Source: Lophius americanus (lineage: Eukaryota > Chordata > Actinopteri > Lophiiformes > Lophiidae). From it: a DNA stretch of 64,000 bases. Numbering within the stretch: position 1 is the stretch's first letter; every line of letters starts with the position of its first letter. Under the pieces are notes generated by a model. It was given only the letters and a program-made list of their open reading frames with translations. It was not told the origin of the DNA and did no database searches. A program made the translations under genes and the position numbers. The DNA is taken from assembly GCA_037951165.1 (NCBI GenBank), contig JBBDHG010000127.1:584001-648000 (forward strand). Reading direction: 5' to 3'. Shown one piece after another: positions 1 through 11,900 of the stretch.

Positions 1-121
1 TAAGATAATCACTAATGCAATAAATCTAATAATACTCAACTGTATCTCTTGCACTCGAAGGACAGAGAGGATGGCGAGTGTAAAGTGCGAGAGTCCATTT
101 CACCTTTGACAGTCCAAGGTT

Positions 122-161
122 TAATAATGGAATCATATAAGTTTCCATGATTCCATTATTA
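122..161. repeat. 15-bp perfect inverted repeat (hairpin)
   Basis: Arms at 122-136 (taataatggaatcat) and 147-161 (its exact reverse complement) around a 10-nt loop. TA-rich runs follow at 171-213. It may be the folded end of a decayed MITE; no element boundary is visible. Confidence 0.8.
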
Positions 162-170
162 TAATGTACA

Positions 171-213
171 ATTATATATATGTACAATTATATATATATA
201 TATATATATATAT
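171..213. repeat. TA-rich microsatellite
   Basis: Two TA runs separated by tgtacaat, directly after the hairpin at 122-161. Confidence 0.9.
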
Positions 214-1985
214 CTTACTTTAATCCATTAGGAGCTTTCTCTCTGACTGTTATGTCAGAGTATAAAAAGTGAAACGGTGATATTTAACAAGTAAATGAAG
301 GCGAATGTGATGAGCTCTTTAAGGAATCATGATGTTAAGTTGGATGAATATTGTAACGCTGAAGACGACAGAGGTATAAAACCCAGGAAAAAGATTCAGG
401 GAAGAAACACAGGAGAAAATAAAACAGCGTGATAATTGAGATTTTCTTTCCTGTTGATCATTTGCCTAAGAATGGAGGACTCTGTCTCACTATTCATCTG
501 AGACCAGTCGCCTCATCTTGTTTATGTCATGTTTAAATCCATGTATCATGTAAACCAGAAAGGCGTGTCAGGGCACATCCTCACTCGCTTTAGACTATCC
601 TGCTTGTTTATGCAACAGATTCTGTCCAATCTAATAAACACAGAGCGTTCAAGGCTGATATGTGCAGTCACATGCTAGGTCTTTGATAGCTTCAGAAGCA
701 GCACATGTGACAACAGCTGTCCTGAGCGACACTCCTTAAAATCAATGCAGTTTGTCAATAAAGACAGTCAAATCTGGTTTGTGGTGACTGTATGTTCTGT
801 GGAGTCAGGACACCACTTGTTGTCATATAGCAGCTAGGGCGTCATACTCCCGTCTTTCCCAGGGTGACAGCACACTTTGGACTGAATCTGGGTGATTATG
901 TTGGGCCACAAACATAACACACTTCGTACATAATGACGGGTGGAGGAGTCCACTGACCACAAAGCGTAAACAACCATATGGACTCAGAGACCACAGCAAA
1001 AGCCTGGACTGCGAGTGTGACTCTCAGCAGTCCATGACAATATTGTTCAAGCTAATAAGAAACATGTGGCGTCAGCGCCTGCAGTCTGTGCTCCAATGCA
1101 TGACAAGCAGGGGTTGTTTGGGATGTTTGTGATTATCTGTGTGTGTGCGTGTGCAGTCTGGGTTTGTAGATCCTGAAAAATTCCACACTGGAGTTAACGG
1201 AGAGAAATATGAGACAGGGGTTATGGTCTCTAAGTTTAGACTAACCCCCAGTTAGTACACTCACATGCCTGTGTGTCTACAGCAGAGCTCCCTGCAGGGA
1301 GATTCCCACACTCTTGCACGCGGCATTTAGACAAAACTGGAATAAAGATTGTTGAAGCAGATTGGAAACAATTCCGTCCGGCTTTCCACAATCTGACAAC
1401 CGTCCTTTTGTTAGAACTTAAGATATAAGAAAAACTGTCATGTTTTCTGCTTTTCAGGAACTTTTAGAAGTGAAAGGGTACCTGTGGTCATGACTTGGCA
1501 GTTGGTGCTCATTCAAACCACCCTGTGGACTGACAGCGACTTCATGGTTATGTGAGCGAGTACAAAGTACAGCAGTGTCTGCTGATAAACAGCGAGAAGT
1601 TACAGCCAGATTTAAATAGCGGCGGGTTGCATTAAAAACTGAAACAAACTCTTACCTCTGTGTTGCTGCCAGCTCTCTTCTCTCAATCCATTCCTCATGT
1701 GGTTGCCAGAATGTGTTTGTGTGTGTCTGTCTACCTAAATCTGAGCGTGTATGGCTTCACGATTTAACCGGAGAATCGTATCTCATGACAGCTGACCAGA
1801 CTGCCATGATTTTTTCCAAAGCTGAGGAGCAGAAAAACAGAAAGAGGAAATTTAAGTGTGTCAGTCAGTGAGAGTGTGAGAGAATATGTAAGCCCTACAG
1901 AAGCTTCGCCTGACATGTCACAGACCGAGGAAGTTTTTTTGACTGGTAACTCCACCCACCATCCCTTCTCTCTCTAACTCTCTGT

Positions 1986-1993
1986 CACCCACC

Positions 1994-2072
<79 letters not shown>
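1986..2072. repeat. Compound (ACCC)n (AC)n microsatellite
   Basis: Five ACCC-like units grade into about 35 uninterrupted AC dinucleotides. Confidence 0.97.
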
Positions 2073-2075
<3 letters not shown>

Positions 2076-4034
2076 AAAAGAAATTAAGCAGTGATAGGTC
2101 ACTTATAATCAAACTTGAATCAAAACCCAAAACATTTTTTGACACCTGTTTCCATCACCATAGTAGCAGGACAACAGGCACGAACCATTTCCTCATTCTA
2201 CAACACCAGTCGCACCAGTTTGGTTTGACGCACCTGTAGTAAGATTGCACTTACAATAAGCATGTTTATACGATCGTTCAGTTCATTTCTGATAACTCAC
2301 TTAGCCTTTACACTCCTGCCTGACGATGTATCCACTACCGATGCCAGATTGTCACTAACGCTCTTAACTTCCGATTCTTCCCTGTCTGTGTGAGCTGGGA
2401 CAAAGGTCCACTGGCCCAATTTGTTTTGGTCTATTTTTCTTTTCTTACTAAGTTAAAGATAACCTCTGGCACTGATTGTGTATCCTCATTGCCTGTGTAC
2501 TATTGCAAAGTCACCCTGAGCATAGAATATCAGCGCCAAACCTATGATTATGCAATTTGGTACACAAGGCTGCAGACCATAGTTCATTTTGTCTGCTCTG
2601 CTTGCTAAACCATGGTTTTGGTTTTGTGAGGTGGAGAAAGAGAAGGAATGTGGATGTATTGAATAGCGTAAATTGGAAAACAGGCAGGAATGGGTGGCGA
2701 TGGAGGTGTTTGTCTATAGGATGGATGGTAGGTGGTGTTTGGCCATGTAGTTGGACAAAGGGTATGGATTGTGAGGGTTAGAGAAGAATGCAGTGTCTTC
2801 CGGATAGTGCGACTGATAGTGGAGCCTGAATGTAACTGACAAACAAAAGACACGTTAACTCCTATAGAAAAACACCGAGTGGATGATTAGGCCTTACAAT
2901 GTGGCCTTACGACTCTTAACAAAAACATAATAAATGTCTGTCATGTGTTTAGCAGCTGATTTTCCTCTCCACTACGTTGCTGATTATGCTTAAGGAATAT
3001 GGTTCCATGTGAATGTAAACAATGTGAAGGTTTATTCCAATAATAACACCCATCAGGGGATGTTTGCCTTTATTGTCGGTGAGAGGGCACTGGCGCCTTT
3101 ACAAACAGTGACAAAAGGGTGCTGACCTGACGGCCTCCTGCACTGCTGTCTTCAGTGCACAGGAAGGCCAGCTTCCTGTTTTTTTGCCCCCCCATCAAAT
3201 TGCAGGACAAAAAGCACATGGCAAGATTGACCAAGGAGCACTATCAGATCCGCAGGACACACACCTAGATAGTGTCGCCCCCCTATACCCCTTCTTTGGT
3301 CTAATTAAATAAATTTGTGCTTTCCATAACACTGATAAGATAATAATTACATTTCGTTGGGCACTACAGGAACATGTCACTTGGCCAGCCAATCACAGTG
3401 AACTTTGAAATGGTTCTTTAATCAGTTGTGAGCCACAATGCAGTTTCACAATCTCCTTGTTGAGATGGAGAAATTGTGTGATGGAGTAAAGGACAAAGAC
3501 AGAATATTACTCCACTTCTGAACCAAAAAGACCGTGCAGGGCAGCAGTGAGAGAGAGAGAGCGGCGCCTCTCACATCCCACTATTGTTCAGCTTCCTCTT
3601 GGCTTCCTCATGACACAGGATTGGCAGTGGTTTACAATGCCGAACCCACATACACAGATATACATATAAATACACACCGATGAACCATAACATCAAAATT
3701 ACCTGCCTAATATTGTCGCTCCCGTACACAGTCTTAATTTCTATAGTATATTAATGGCAGGAACTCCGTAATTGTCCACATGTCCAGTTACCGACCAAGT
3801 GTCCTGTATCCACCCCCTTTCTGGTTTCTTTCGGTATTCAATTACCATCCAGAAGTTAAAGCATAGTCAAATTGTTCAGTAATTGTCCAAGTCCAGGTAT
3901 TCAGCAACTGTTCCGTTTTTGTTTTTTTCACAAGGTTTCCAATTACAGTCAAGTACAGTGGCGGACAGGAGCAAATTTACTGTAACTTATGCAAATAGAC
4001 AAAACTAGTAAATTAAGAAAATGCCTTGACACAT

Positions 4035-4215
4035 GCACAGAATTTGTAGAATGTGCTGAAAATACTACAATTAAGTTTAAAAAAAGCTTCAAATACCATA
4101 ACAACACACATTAAAAAACACTCTGCAAAAGCCATAAAACACCAGTTAAAAAAAATCACTGCAAAAGCCACAATATGTTGGAAAAACATACTGCAAAAGC
4201 CACAACACAGTGTAA
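4035..4215. repeat. Degenerate tandem repeat, about 32-36-bp unit
   Basis: The core ctgcaaaagccacaa recurs at 4123, 4159 and 4191 (spacings 36 and 32), with earlier, more diverged units from about 4050. The A-rich spacers make open frames on both strands that are not genes. Confidence 0.65.
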
Positions 4216-7149
4216 ATGTTTCCACAGTCGCTTAATAGTGATGCACACATCTTTGTTATCCACATATTACTGGAGACAGCTATCCGTTAGTGGTGTTGCA
4301 AAATGAGCTAAAATGAATCATGCGATCATAAAAAAAAAAAAACTTACATTTTTTACAGATGTGTTCATCACCATTAAGTGTCCTCTAGGAACAAATCCGT
4401 TTTGTTGTGCTATTTTCTTGACGTGTTGTGCTATTTGCATAAGGTTGTCTGAGAAATGCACATTTTGTCAAATCAATGAAGATATCGCCTTACTTTGCTT
4501 GTGTTTTGTTTATCTGCATGCATTGCGCCTGTCGGACACCACATTATTATAAATTCATATTCATTAGTTCTCTAAATATCCAGGTATTCATTACCTTCCA
4601 AGTACCCAAGTATCTTGCCAAGTGACTGTGTGGATACAGGAAGCTGAACTTTGGTATAAATAGAAGATTTGTTTGATTAAATCCTGTACACCGATATTAT
4701 TACGCTGGTTCGACTGCATGCTTAATAATTTAAAGAAACGGCTACCTTCAGAAAACTTCGTCAATATTCGGTAATCTTCGCATTAACCTGGAAGTACTTC
4801 TTATCCCGGAAGTCGTACATTCGTGCATCGAGGGAAGTTTTTTTTTTTTAACTGAACTTGACTGAGATTTAGGTAGCGTTTTTATAAATAGAGGTTCACT
4901 AAGGACGGTACCTGTTGAAAAAACTAAAAAATGTCAGTTTGCAAAAGTTTAAAGTCGTCTTGTGTGGTCCGTATCAAATCGCCTTAAAAACTTTTTTAAG
5001 TCGTCGTCAGCTGAGAGTAAAAGCTCAGGAACGAGTGAAGGATTAAACATGTGCACTGACAGAATACTTTAGGAAAATACAACTCTAATTCGCTACAGAA
5101 ATAGAAACTCACCAACAAAGATAAAGGATTATAATAAAATATCAACGGACTTACGTTGACCCTGCTGAAGTTGGAGATCTCATCAACGGCAAACAGGAAA
5201 CGATTCGCTTTATAATACCACATATAAATGATAAGAACAGTATTCCAGAATTCTGGTTGAACCAACTCTTAGTGTGACCCTGGGCGCTGAAAACAGTTTT
5301 CGGTTTCAGAACAGCTGATCTGAATTAGTTCAATCAACTCTTGTGTTTCTCAAGAGCCGCACGAGGACTATAAAAAGCCATCATCACTGGAGCTCTGATA
5401 CCACGAGTCACCATGGCAACCCGTGAGAAGTTAGTGCGAATGTATAGTTTTACCACACTTTTTCTAAAAATAGTGTTTAACATAATTTTCTTTTCATTTA
5501 GCTGAAAAGCAATCAGCAATTAAGGGACCTTGCTTGGTATCCACAAAAAAGGCAATTTCCATAAAAGTGTTATTTTTTACTCTCATAATATTTTGATTTT
5601 TGTTTTTAATTGTGAAATTCTTACTTCATTCCCCTATTGTTATTTGTTTCCTTGTAAAATTGCTTATTTAGATTATTTAATATTATTATTTTATTTTCGT
5701 AAAGTTAGGACTTTATTCTGCTGCAATATTCTCACTTGATATTCTCACTTAATTTCTCACTTAATTACAACTGCATAATCCAAATATTATTACTTCATGC
5801 TCATAAAATTACCCCATATTCTTTAAATATTATGTTATATTTTTAATCACATTACCCCTATATTCCTCTCATTCTTCTTTTAAAATTATAGTTTTATTGT
5901 CATTATATCATATGTTTGACTTTTTTCTGCACACAATTAAAAACTTAAATCCGTAACATTTGACTTTTATCTAATTTCTTTTCGTCATTGTGTTATGACT
6001 ACTCCATAAGTTTAGATTTAACATTAAGATTTAATATTCGAATTTGTCTTTTTTAGGTTTACATTTAATATATAGAGTTATAATTACAAGTTATTATTTA
6101 GATTAATGTTTGATACTTATATAATGAACGTAATATATATTTTACAAGGAAAATAAATATTGATTTAAATGTATTTCTGTAAATGTGGAACAAAAAAAGG
6201 GACAGATTTTTGAACATTTTGGAGATAGAAGCATCATGAAAGAATAGTGTTGAATTCAGCATGTGCTACTCTAATGTCCCATTTTAGGACAGAGTCTGAG
6301 ATTCTACAACTGTAAACAACTAAGTCTGTGCACAAACAGTTCTATTATTAACCACTACTCCTTCACTGTGTGTAATCCAATTAACTAATATGCTTATGTG
6401 GACTTTCCAGAAGAGGGCGGTGTCATGACAGTTTTATAAAAGAACCCAGCCTAGCTGCAATAAATACCAACAAGTAATTGTTTAATTGCCGTCCACATTA
6501 CTGTCTTTTTGTAATCTTTTTATAAAGTTATTTGTCTTTGAACTGCTCTAATAACTCTGTCCAATTTAAAATTGATAATCCTTAAATAAATTATAAAATG
6601 CTGTTGACGTTGAGAATCTCAGAGAATATCCAATGTGATTCAATACTATGTGATTGAAACCAAGGATCTCGAGGCACTTTCTTTTGTAAAGTGATGTGTT
6701 CTGTCCCCAGAGGCCTCACAGTGGATGAGAGTGATTTTGCCTAACCCACTCTCAAATAAAGATAGAGGTCAAGTCAGCCAGAGTCTGAGCAGTACAGGAA
6801 ATGAGGCAGCTTTTATTTCACAATAAAATCCAACATTTCCGTGGCAAAAATGCTACTACATTCTTCTTCCCATATTTAAATTAGTGTTACGGTTAAAAAC
6901 AAATACACAAAATACAGGAAAACAGAAAACTAAAGCAACAGATAGAATAGTATAGATGAGAATAGAATATCAAAATGGTAATAAAATAGGTAACAATATG
7001 AAAAGTGTTCTCAGAAATATAACCTGTTTATATATAGATATGCCTTTCCACTGAAATAAATTGTACAGTGTTAAAGTAACATGCAATGCTAAAATGTAAG
7101 TACTGCTATGATGTGCAGGACAGCAGGAGCCATTTATAATGATCGATAA

Positions 7150-7480
7150 AGGAGCACCGCATGTCCTTTCTCCATACTGCTGTTGGTCTTTACAACAAAA
7201 GTTTCTCTCAGTATACTATAACCATGAATCCACATCTTTCTTCCCAACTACAATACTTCTGCAATACTGTAAAAAATGTGCAACATCTACTTCACCTACG
7301 TGAAATATCCTCATCATCTCTGCAGTACTCTTTATACAACTGTCATCTGTGCAATATTCCTATTTTGTATGAAAACTGTAAATAATGTGAAATACTGCAC
7401 TCTATATATTTATATATGTACATTTTGTTCTGCTCTTTATTTTTCTACTGTTCTCATAGTTTTTTGTACATGGTTCACGT
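7150..7480 (+). mobile_element. LINE 3'-end fragment (probable)
   Basis: A short frame reading SFLHTAVGLYN resembles the C-terminal SFxPxAVRLYN motif of several teleost LINE reverse transcriptases, followed by an AT-rich 3'-UTR-like tail. The element is heavily truncated at its 5' end. The family call is from memory. Confidence 0.45.
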
Positions 7481-8559
7481 AAATCCCCTGTTGAAACAGT
7501 GCAGCTGCTGAAACAGTGCAGGTGCATTCATTCTGTAGTGAGGCTTCAGCATCCTGCTGCTTATTTACTCCACATATCTACTTAATAGTTGTTTGGCCTC
7601 CAGATCTTACTGAAAACTGCTTGTTATTTCTTAAATGTATACAAGGTTATATTGCAAGGCAGCTACAGTGCAGCTGGTTTTGTGTGTGCTTATATAGATG
7701 TGCATGCATTAATATTTTGTTGTAATGTGTGAAGTAGAAACAAATAAAAAATGGCATTATTGTTAACATTGTATTTCATTCACATCAATTGTTCAATCCC
7801 TTATAGCATTTTAAACTGATAATTGAACAGAGGAAGCATGTTCGTCTTTAAATATATTTTATGTCTTAAGAATTAAAGTTGATTTAAAAAAAGAAAACTG
7901 TATTATCAGCACAAATTAATGTCAATACAATTCATTTATTGTCAATACAGAGGTAATGTTTGTCGTGATTTTGCACACTAACGCACACACACACATACAA
8001 ATATATAATAAGGATTAAAAATAGAGCATATATTTAAAGTAAGATACAAACACAGTTAAACACATGAGTAACCACAGACCATTTAAATGCTATCTTGAAA
8101 AGTTTTTAATACAGCTTTGTCTTTGACTCATGAGCTGCAAAATTTTCAGCTTGTTTTTATAAATTTTACTTTAATTTTTTTCTCTCCTATCATAGTATTT
8201 CTATGTTTCAAAACCTCATCAGAAAAGTTACAGTTTTGATATAGAATGGGGAAATGTAAATAATAAAGAAAATCTGTCAGTAAAAAAGCAAACAAGTAAA
8301 CAAACAAACAAACAACTATTTTTCATCTAATTTCTTTCCAAATGACGATAAAAATAAAATGCCTAATTTTAACCATTCCATGTTCCAACATGTTTTGGTT
8401 GTTAGGAGTTAAATAAAGCTTTTACTTAAAGGAAAATATATTAAAAAGATAAATATAAATGTGTTGACTTCGATGTTAACGTTTTTCTAATCATAAAAAC
8501 TGGTTTGTTACTGGCCTGAATCTAGTTAGTTACAACGTTAAACTCATTTTATTGTGAAA

Positions 8560-8760
8560 GCGACGGCCGGAAGTGATGTGTTGTTGCTGTGGAGAATACG
8601 TGAGAGGCGCGCGGTGACAGCAGTAGAACATAAGCAGGGAGCGCGTGGCCGAGCTGGAATCAGACCGGAGCGACGATGTGAAGGTGGAATCTGAGCAACA
8701 TCGTGCCTGTTTCTGGCGGAAAACACGTGAAAACACGACAGACATCCAAACCCAGCGAGG
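8560..8760 (+). promoter_or_regulatory. Putative ablim3 promoter, CpG-enriched with an ETS-type site
   Basis: After several kb of AT-rich DNA the composition changes abruptly to CpG-containing sequence from about 8560, just upstream of the first coding exon. CCGGAAGTG at 8567-8575 is a consensus ETS/GABP-type site, common near TSSs of TATA-less promoters. No convincing TATA box or initiator is visible. The transcription start is inferred to lie around 8580-8650 and is not shown by the sequence alone. Confidence 0.5.
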
Positions 8761-8977
8761 AGGGAAGCTTTGTGATTTTTCCAGCATCTTCACAACAATA
8801 TCCTCGCTTTATTTCTTCTTCTCTTGGACATTATTATTGCTCTCCTTTTGGCTCTGTGCACCTTCTCAAGAACAGTTGACTGGATATTCACTCTTAATGA
8901 CACGATGTGGATGGAGTGAAGATCTCCTCTCGCTTTATGGGATTATTGTCGTCTCTTTGCTGTAGATAAGAAGCATC
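8640..8977 (+). other. ablim3: Putative ablim3 5' UTR with several upstream ORFs
   Basis: This is the leader before the ATG at 8978; its 5' edge is inferred. It contains at least four upstream ATGs: a start-stop ATG-TGA at 8676-8681, a 22-codon ORF at 8897-8965, a 4-codon ORF at 8905-8919 and a 10-codon ORF at 8937-8969. The last ends 8 nt before the main ATG. The main ATG has A at -3, a favourable context. A reading frame stays open across 8645-8965 but does not begin with an in-frame ATG until 8897, so I do not treat it as a protein gene. Confidence 0.55.
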
Positions 8978-8990
8978 ATGAGCTCCAGTG
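8978..8990 (+). CDS. ablim3: ablim3 coding exon 1 (start codon)
   Basis: Encodes MSSS plus the first base of codon 5. The donor is a strong gtaagt at 8991. The leftover G joins CT at 19940 to make GCT (Ala), and the frame then continues into the first LIM domain. That phase match, the Kozak A at -3 and the CpG-rich context are why I chose this start. The human N-terminus I recall is longer (about 20 residues before LIM1) but differs in sequence, so an alternative first exon is possible. Confidence 0.72.
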
Positions 8991-11900
8991 GTAAGTCGTT
9001 TCAAGAGAGAAAATTGAACAATAGTACCCCGTGTGTGGTTTAGATGCTGCAGAAAGTACCAGCTTAGGGGTCGAACTAAGCATTTTCATTTCATATCATT
9101 ACATTTAAATGCAATTTCGTGTTTAAATAATATCTTAATAGATTTGGAGTATATATGGAGGTCAGTTTGGCATGTCAGGGTTCATGCATGGAGGAGCGTT
9201 TTTGTGACTCTTCATCAACACAACAGCTGTTGCCATCTTTTCCCTTTTTCTCACACCTCCACCAGTAGTCCCAGTGCATCTGACCCTCTGGTAGGAGACC
9301 CCCCAGGCATTCAGCTGTCAACTCTTCACTGAAGCCCACATGTCTTCTCACACATTTGTTGCAGGAGAAGGAAGTTCTTGAGCTGGAGCTTTCTGATCTG
9401 ACCACTGGGTTTGATCTCATGGAGTTCAGTAGATTGTGATGCAGCACATGACAAATAAATCTGACAGCCTTAGGGCGCCTTCTGTCAAATGCACCGTAGA
9501 CCCACACAGGGGCTGCTATGATGCTAAGCTGACCTTGTGTCAGCTGACCGTGACCCTGATCCTCTGTCAGCTGAATCAGGGTTTTCCCTTCAGGACTTCC
9601 CGGTCAGCTGGGTGTGCGTGTATTTCCAAGCTGCCACCGGTTGAGTCACAAGGCAGACCTCATGGATCTCCAAGGTAAACCACAGCATCTCCTGTCACAG
9701 CTTTCCGTGAGGCCAGCTGATGCTGATGTGCACCAGGTTCTCCGGGACCTGCCGGAGTCATGTGCTTCCTGTCGAGTATTTCTGCATCATTCATAATCAG
9801 CCCGTCATTGTGTGGCACTACATTATTCATCCGGTGCTTTAACCCTCTGGTGCCGAGCCTTTGACTGGAGTGGTGTGTCTCAGAAGATGTGCAGAATTCT
9901 TTTGTTTAGCTTCAACACTCTTGCTCTCAGCTGACAACAAGAGGAGGGGAAGGAATGCGTGCAGGCAGAATTTGCAGATCTGTCACATGCTCTTGTGACT
10001 TGAAAGCATGTGCTCAAAGTAACGCACACCAACCTGTGTTGAGGTGTTTTGTGCACATGTGCGTGGCTGTGTTTATCAATGCGTGTGTGTGTCAGCAGTG
10101 TCACAGCAGGCAGATGGTGGTTTTACGTGTTTGCAGTCTGGCTTTAGGCGTAAGAACCCTGCGGGCGTCACAGCTCCCCACTCTCATGCCTCCAGTCAAT
10201 CAAACACATGTTCTCCCGCCTCTCAGCGCTCTCAAGGTTTGGACATGAGTGGGCCTGTTTGGCTGGGCTGAGCTCAGTGTTTTCTCGCTGCATTGGGCGT
10301 AATAGTCCAGAGGCCATCGACACACACTGTAATTACAAACCACTCTGACTGTCCATCTTCATCCAACAGGCCTTCCTTTCTCATGGTCACTGGGTTTTTG
10401 TGTATGCGAGTGTATCTCGCATGTGTATCTTCAAACTTCTATTTTGTTCCTTGTTTGTAGGCGAGGTCCAAACTGTGGATGTGATCAGGTTCCCTTCTGG
10501 TTGTGAGGTCCTTGTTTTAACAAATTCTGATCTATGGTAATACCCTCTCCGGCGTTTTAACCTGTGATGAATCATTCCAGTTCCAGGGCGTGATAAAACA
10601 CGTGTTGATCAATACACTGATCATTGCGCTCTGGGACAGAGAGGTTCTGTAGAGTGATACATCAAACACAGCTCCGGCACTTCTCTCTTCCTTCCTCCCT
10701 CTCAACTTCTGACACATCGCACAAGTTTATCCGAGAGGCATTCCTATCTGGGTGTTTTCACTTTAAAGGAGGAATTTAAGCTTCATATATTTAGTCTTAT
10801 GTAGTCTGAAGTGGCTACTCTGCCTTTTGTCGGAGATCAAATGTTGTATTTTTTCTTAACAAAGATGTCCCTTACTCAGCTACCTTGTAACAAACTGATA
10901 TTTGTAACAGGGAGACGGAGCAGGGTCTTGCTCCATCCACACCAAACATCGGCTGGGTATTGCTGGACTTCCAGGAGCAGTGCACCACCCTTTGGGGTGG
11001 CGGTAGCTCAGGGGGTAGAGTCTCCGTCACCCAATCAGAACTCGGAGTTGTTTGCCCCGCTGGTACTTCATAGCGTACCTCTGCGCCGCAACGATGGTTC
11101 AGATTCAGAAAATGGATCCATTGTTGTCCCCTATTGGGAGGATTGTGATACTGATCCCACTCCTTGCAGTTGTACAAGCCGTAAGGTCCTTGAGCAAAAC
11201 CCGGCCCCCCAGTCTGCTCCCGTGAAAGGCCAGACGTCACATTGATTCCCCGTGTCTCTGTACTGTGTCTAACAACGTGATAGTAAAGAGTAATTTCAGC
11301 TCGGCAACCGTCCGTCAATCCAGGTTTAAGTCTTTTTGTCTATTTCCCTAATTTCTGTGTGTTTTCCAAAACCAATTTCACCAGAATCGTGAACCATGAT
11401 CGCAATTATTATTATTTTTTAATTAATACTGGCACCAATGTTTTACAGACCTTCAAATTTACCATTATACTTCAGTGACTTTGGTGATAACTTCACTTTT
11501 AATTCAGAGCCACAAATGAGGAACCGCCTGCCGAGCTAATGTCGTTTGGCTTTCATTCACGGTCATATTATTTTTGCTGACGATTAATTATAATAAAAGT
11601 AATTGCAAAAGCAAATTTAATTATCTTCCTCTGCTTGTTTTATCTCACCTTTATTGTACGAGTCCAATCACAGCTTAATTATAAAAATGTAACTCGTGAA
11701 AAGGAAGAGACATTTATTGGAACTGTCTTGTTTATTTTTAATCTCTTGTCTGAAAGCTTCAGTCATAGTTTGACAAACTGGCAATTCAATGATTTTGGTG
11801 CGAGGCTGCGACCACAGAGAGTTTGTCGGATTTCTGGTATTACGTGTTTCATTCAAACTTGACGGATTGGCTCCTCCTAGATTTTGGGCCCTTCTTTTGT

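Larger units (their letters stand above)
1..8560. other. Upstream region without a supported gene
   Basis: No exon chain, conserved domain or RNA gene could be supported on either strand. Open frames here are short, AT-rich and without splice logic. Contents that can be named are given separately: a hairpin near 122, TA runs, the AC microsatellite, the degenerate repeat near 4035 and a LINE-like 3' end near 7150. 5500-6650 and 7700-8540 are strongly AT-rich. Distal regulatory elements of ablim3 could lie here. Confidence 0.6.

Noticed and set aside
3195..5520. Several 60-90-codon frames in the upstream region
   Set aside because: Low-complexity or AT-rich, no splice sites in phase, no known motif.
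8645..8965. 106-codon open frame before the ablim3 start
   Set aside because: It has no ATG until 8897, lies in the CpG-rich leader and shows no recognisable domain. I treat only the short ATG-started pieces as uORFs.
10997..11060. tRNA gene
   Set aside because: An A-box-like head is present, but there is no cloverleaf, the B box is degenerate and a SINE body follows.
10811..11318. Overlapping 144- and 148-codon frames on opposite strands
   Set aside because: They cover a tRNA-derived SINE and show no protein domain.
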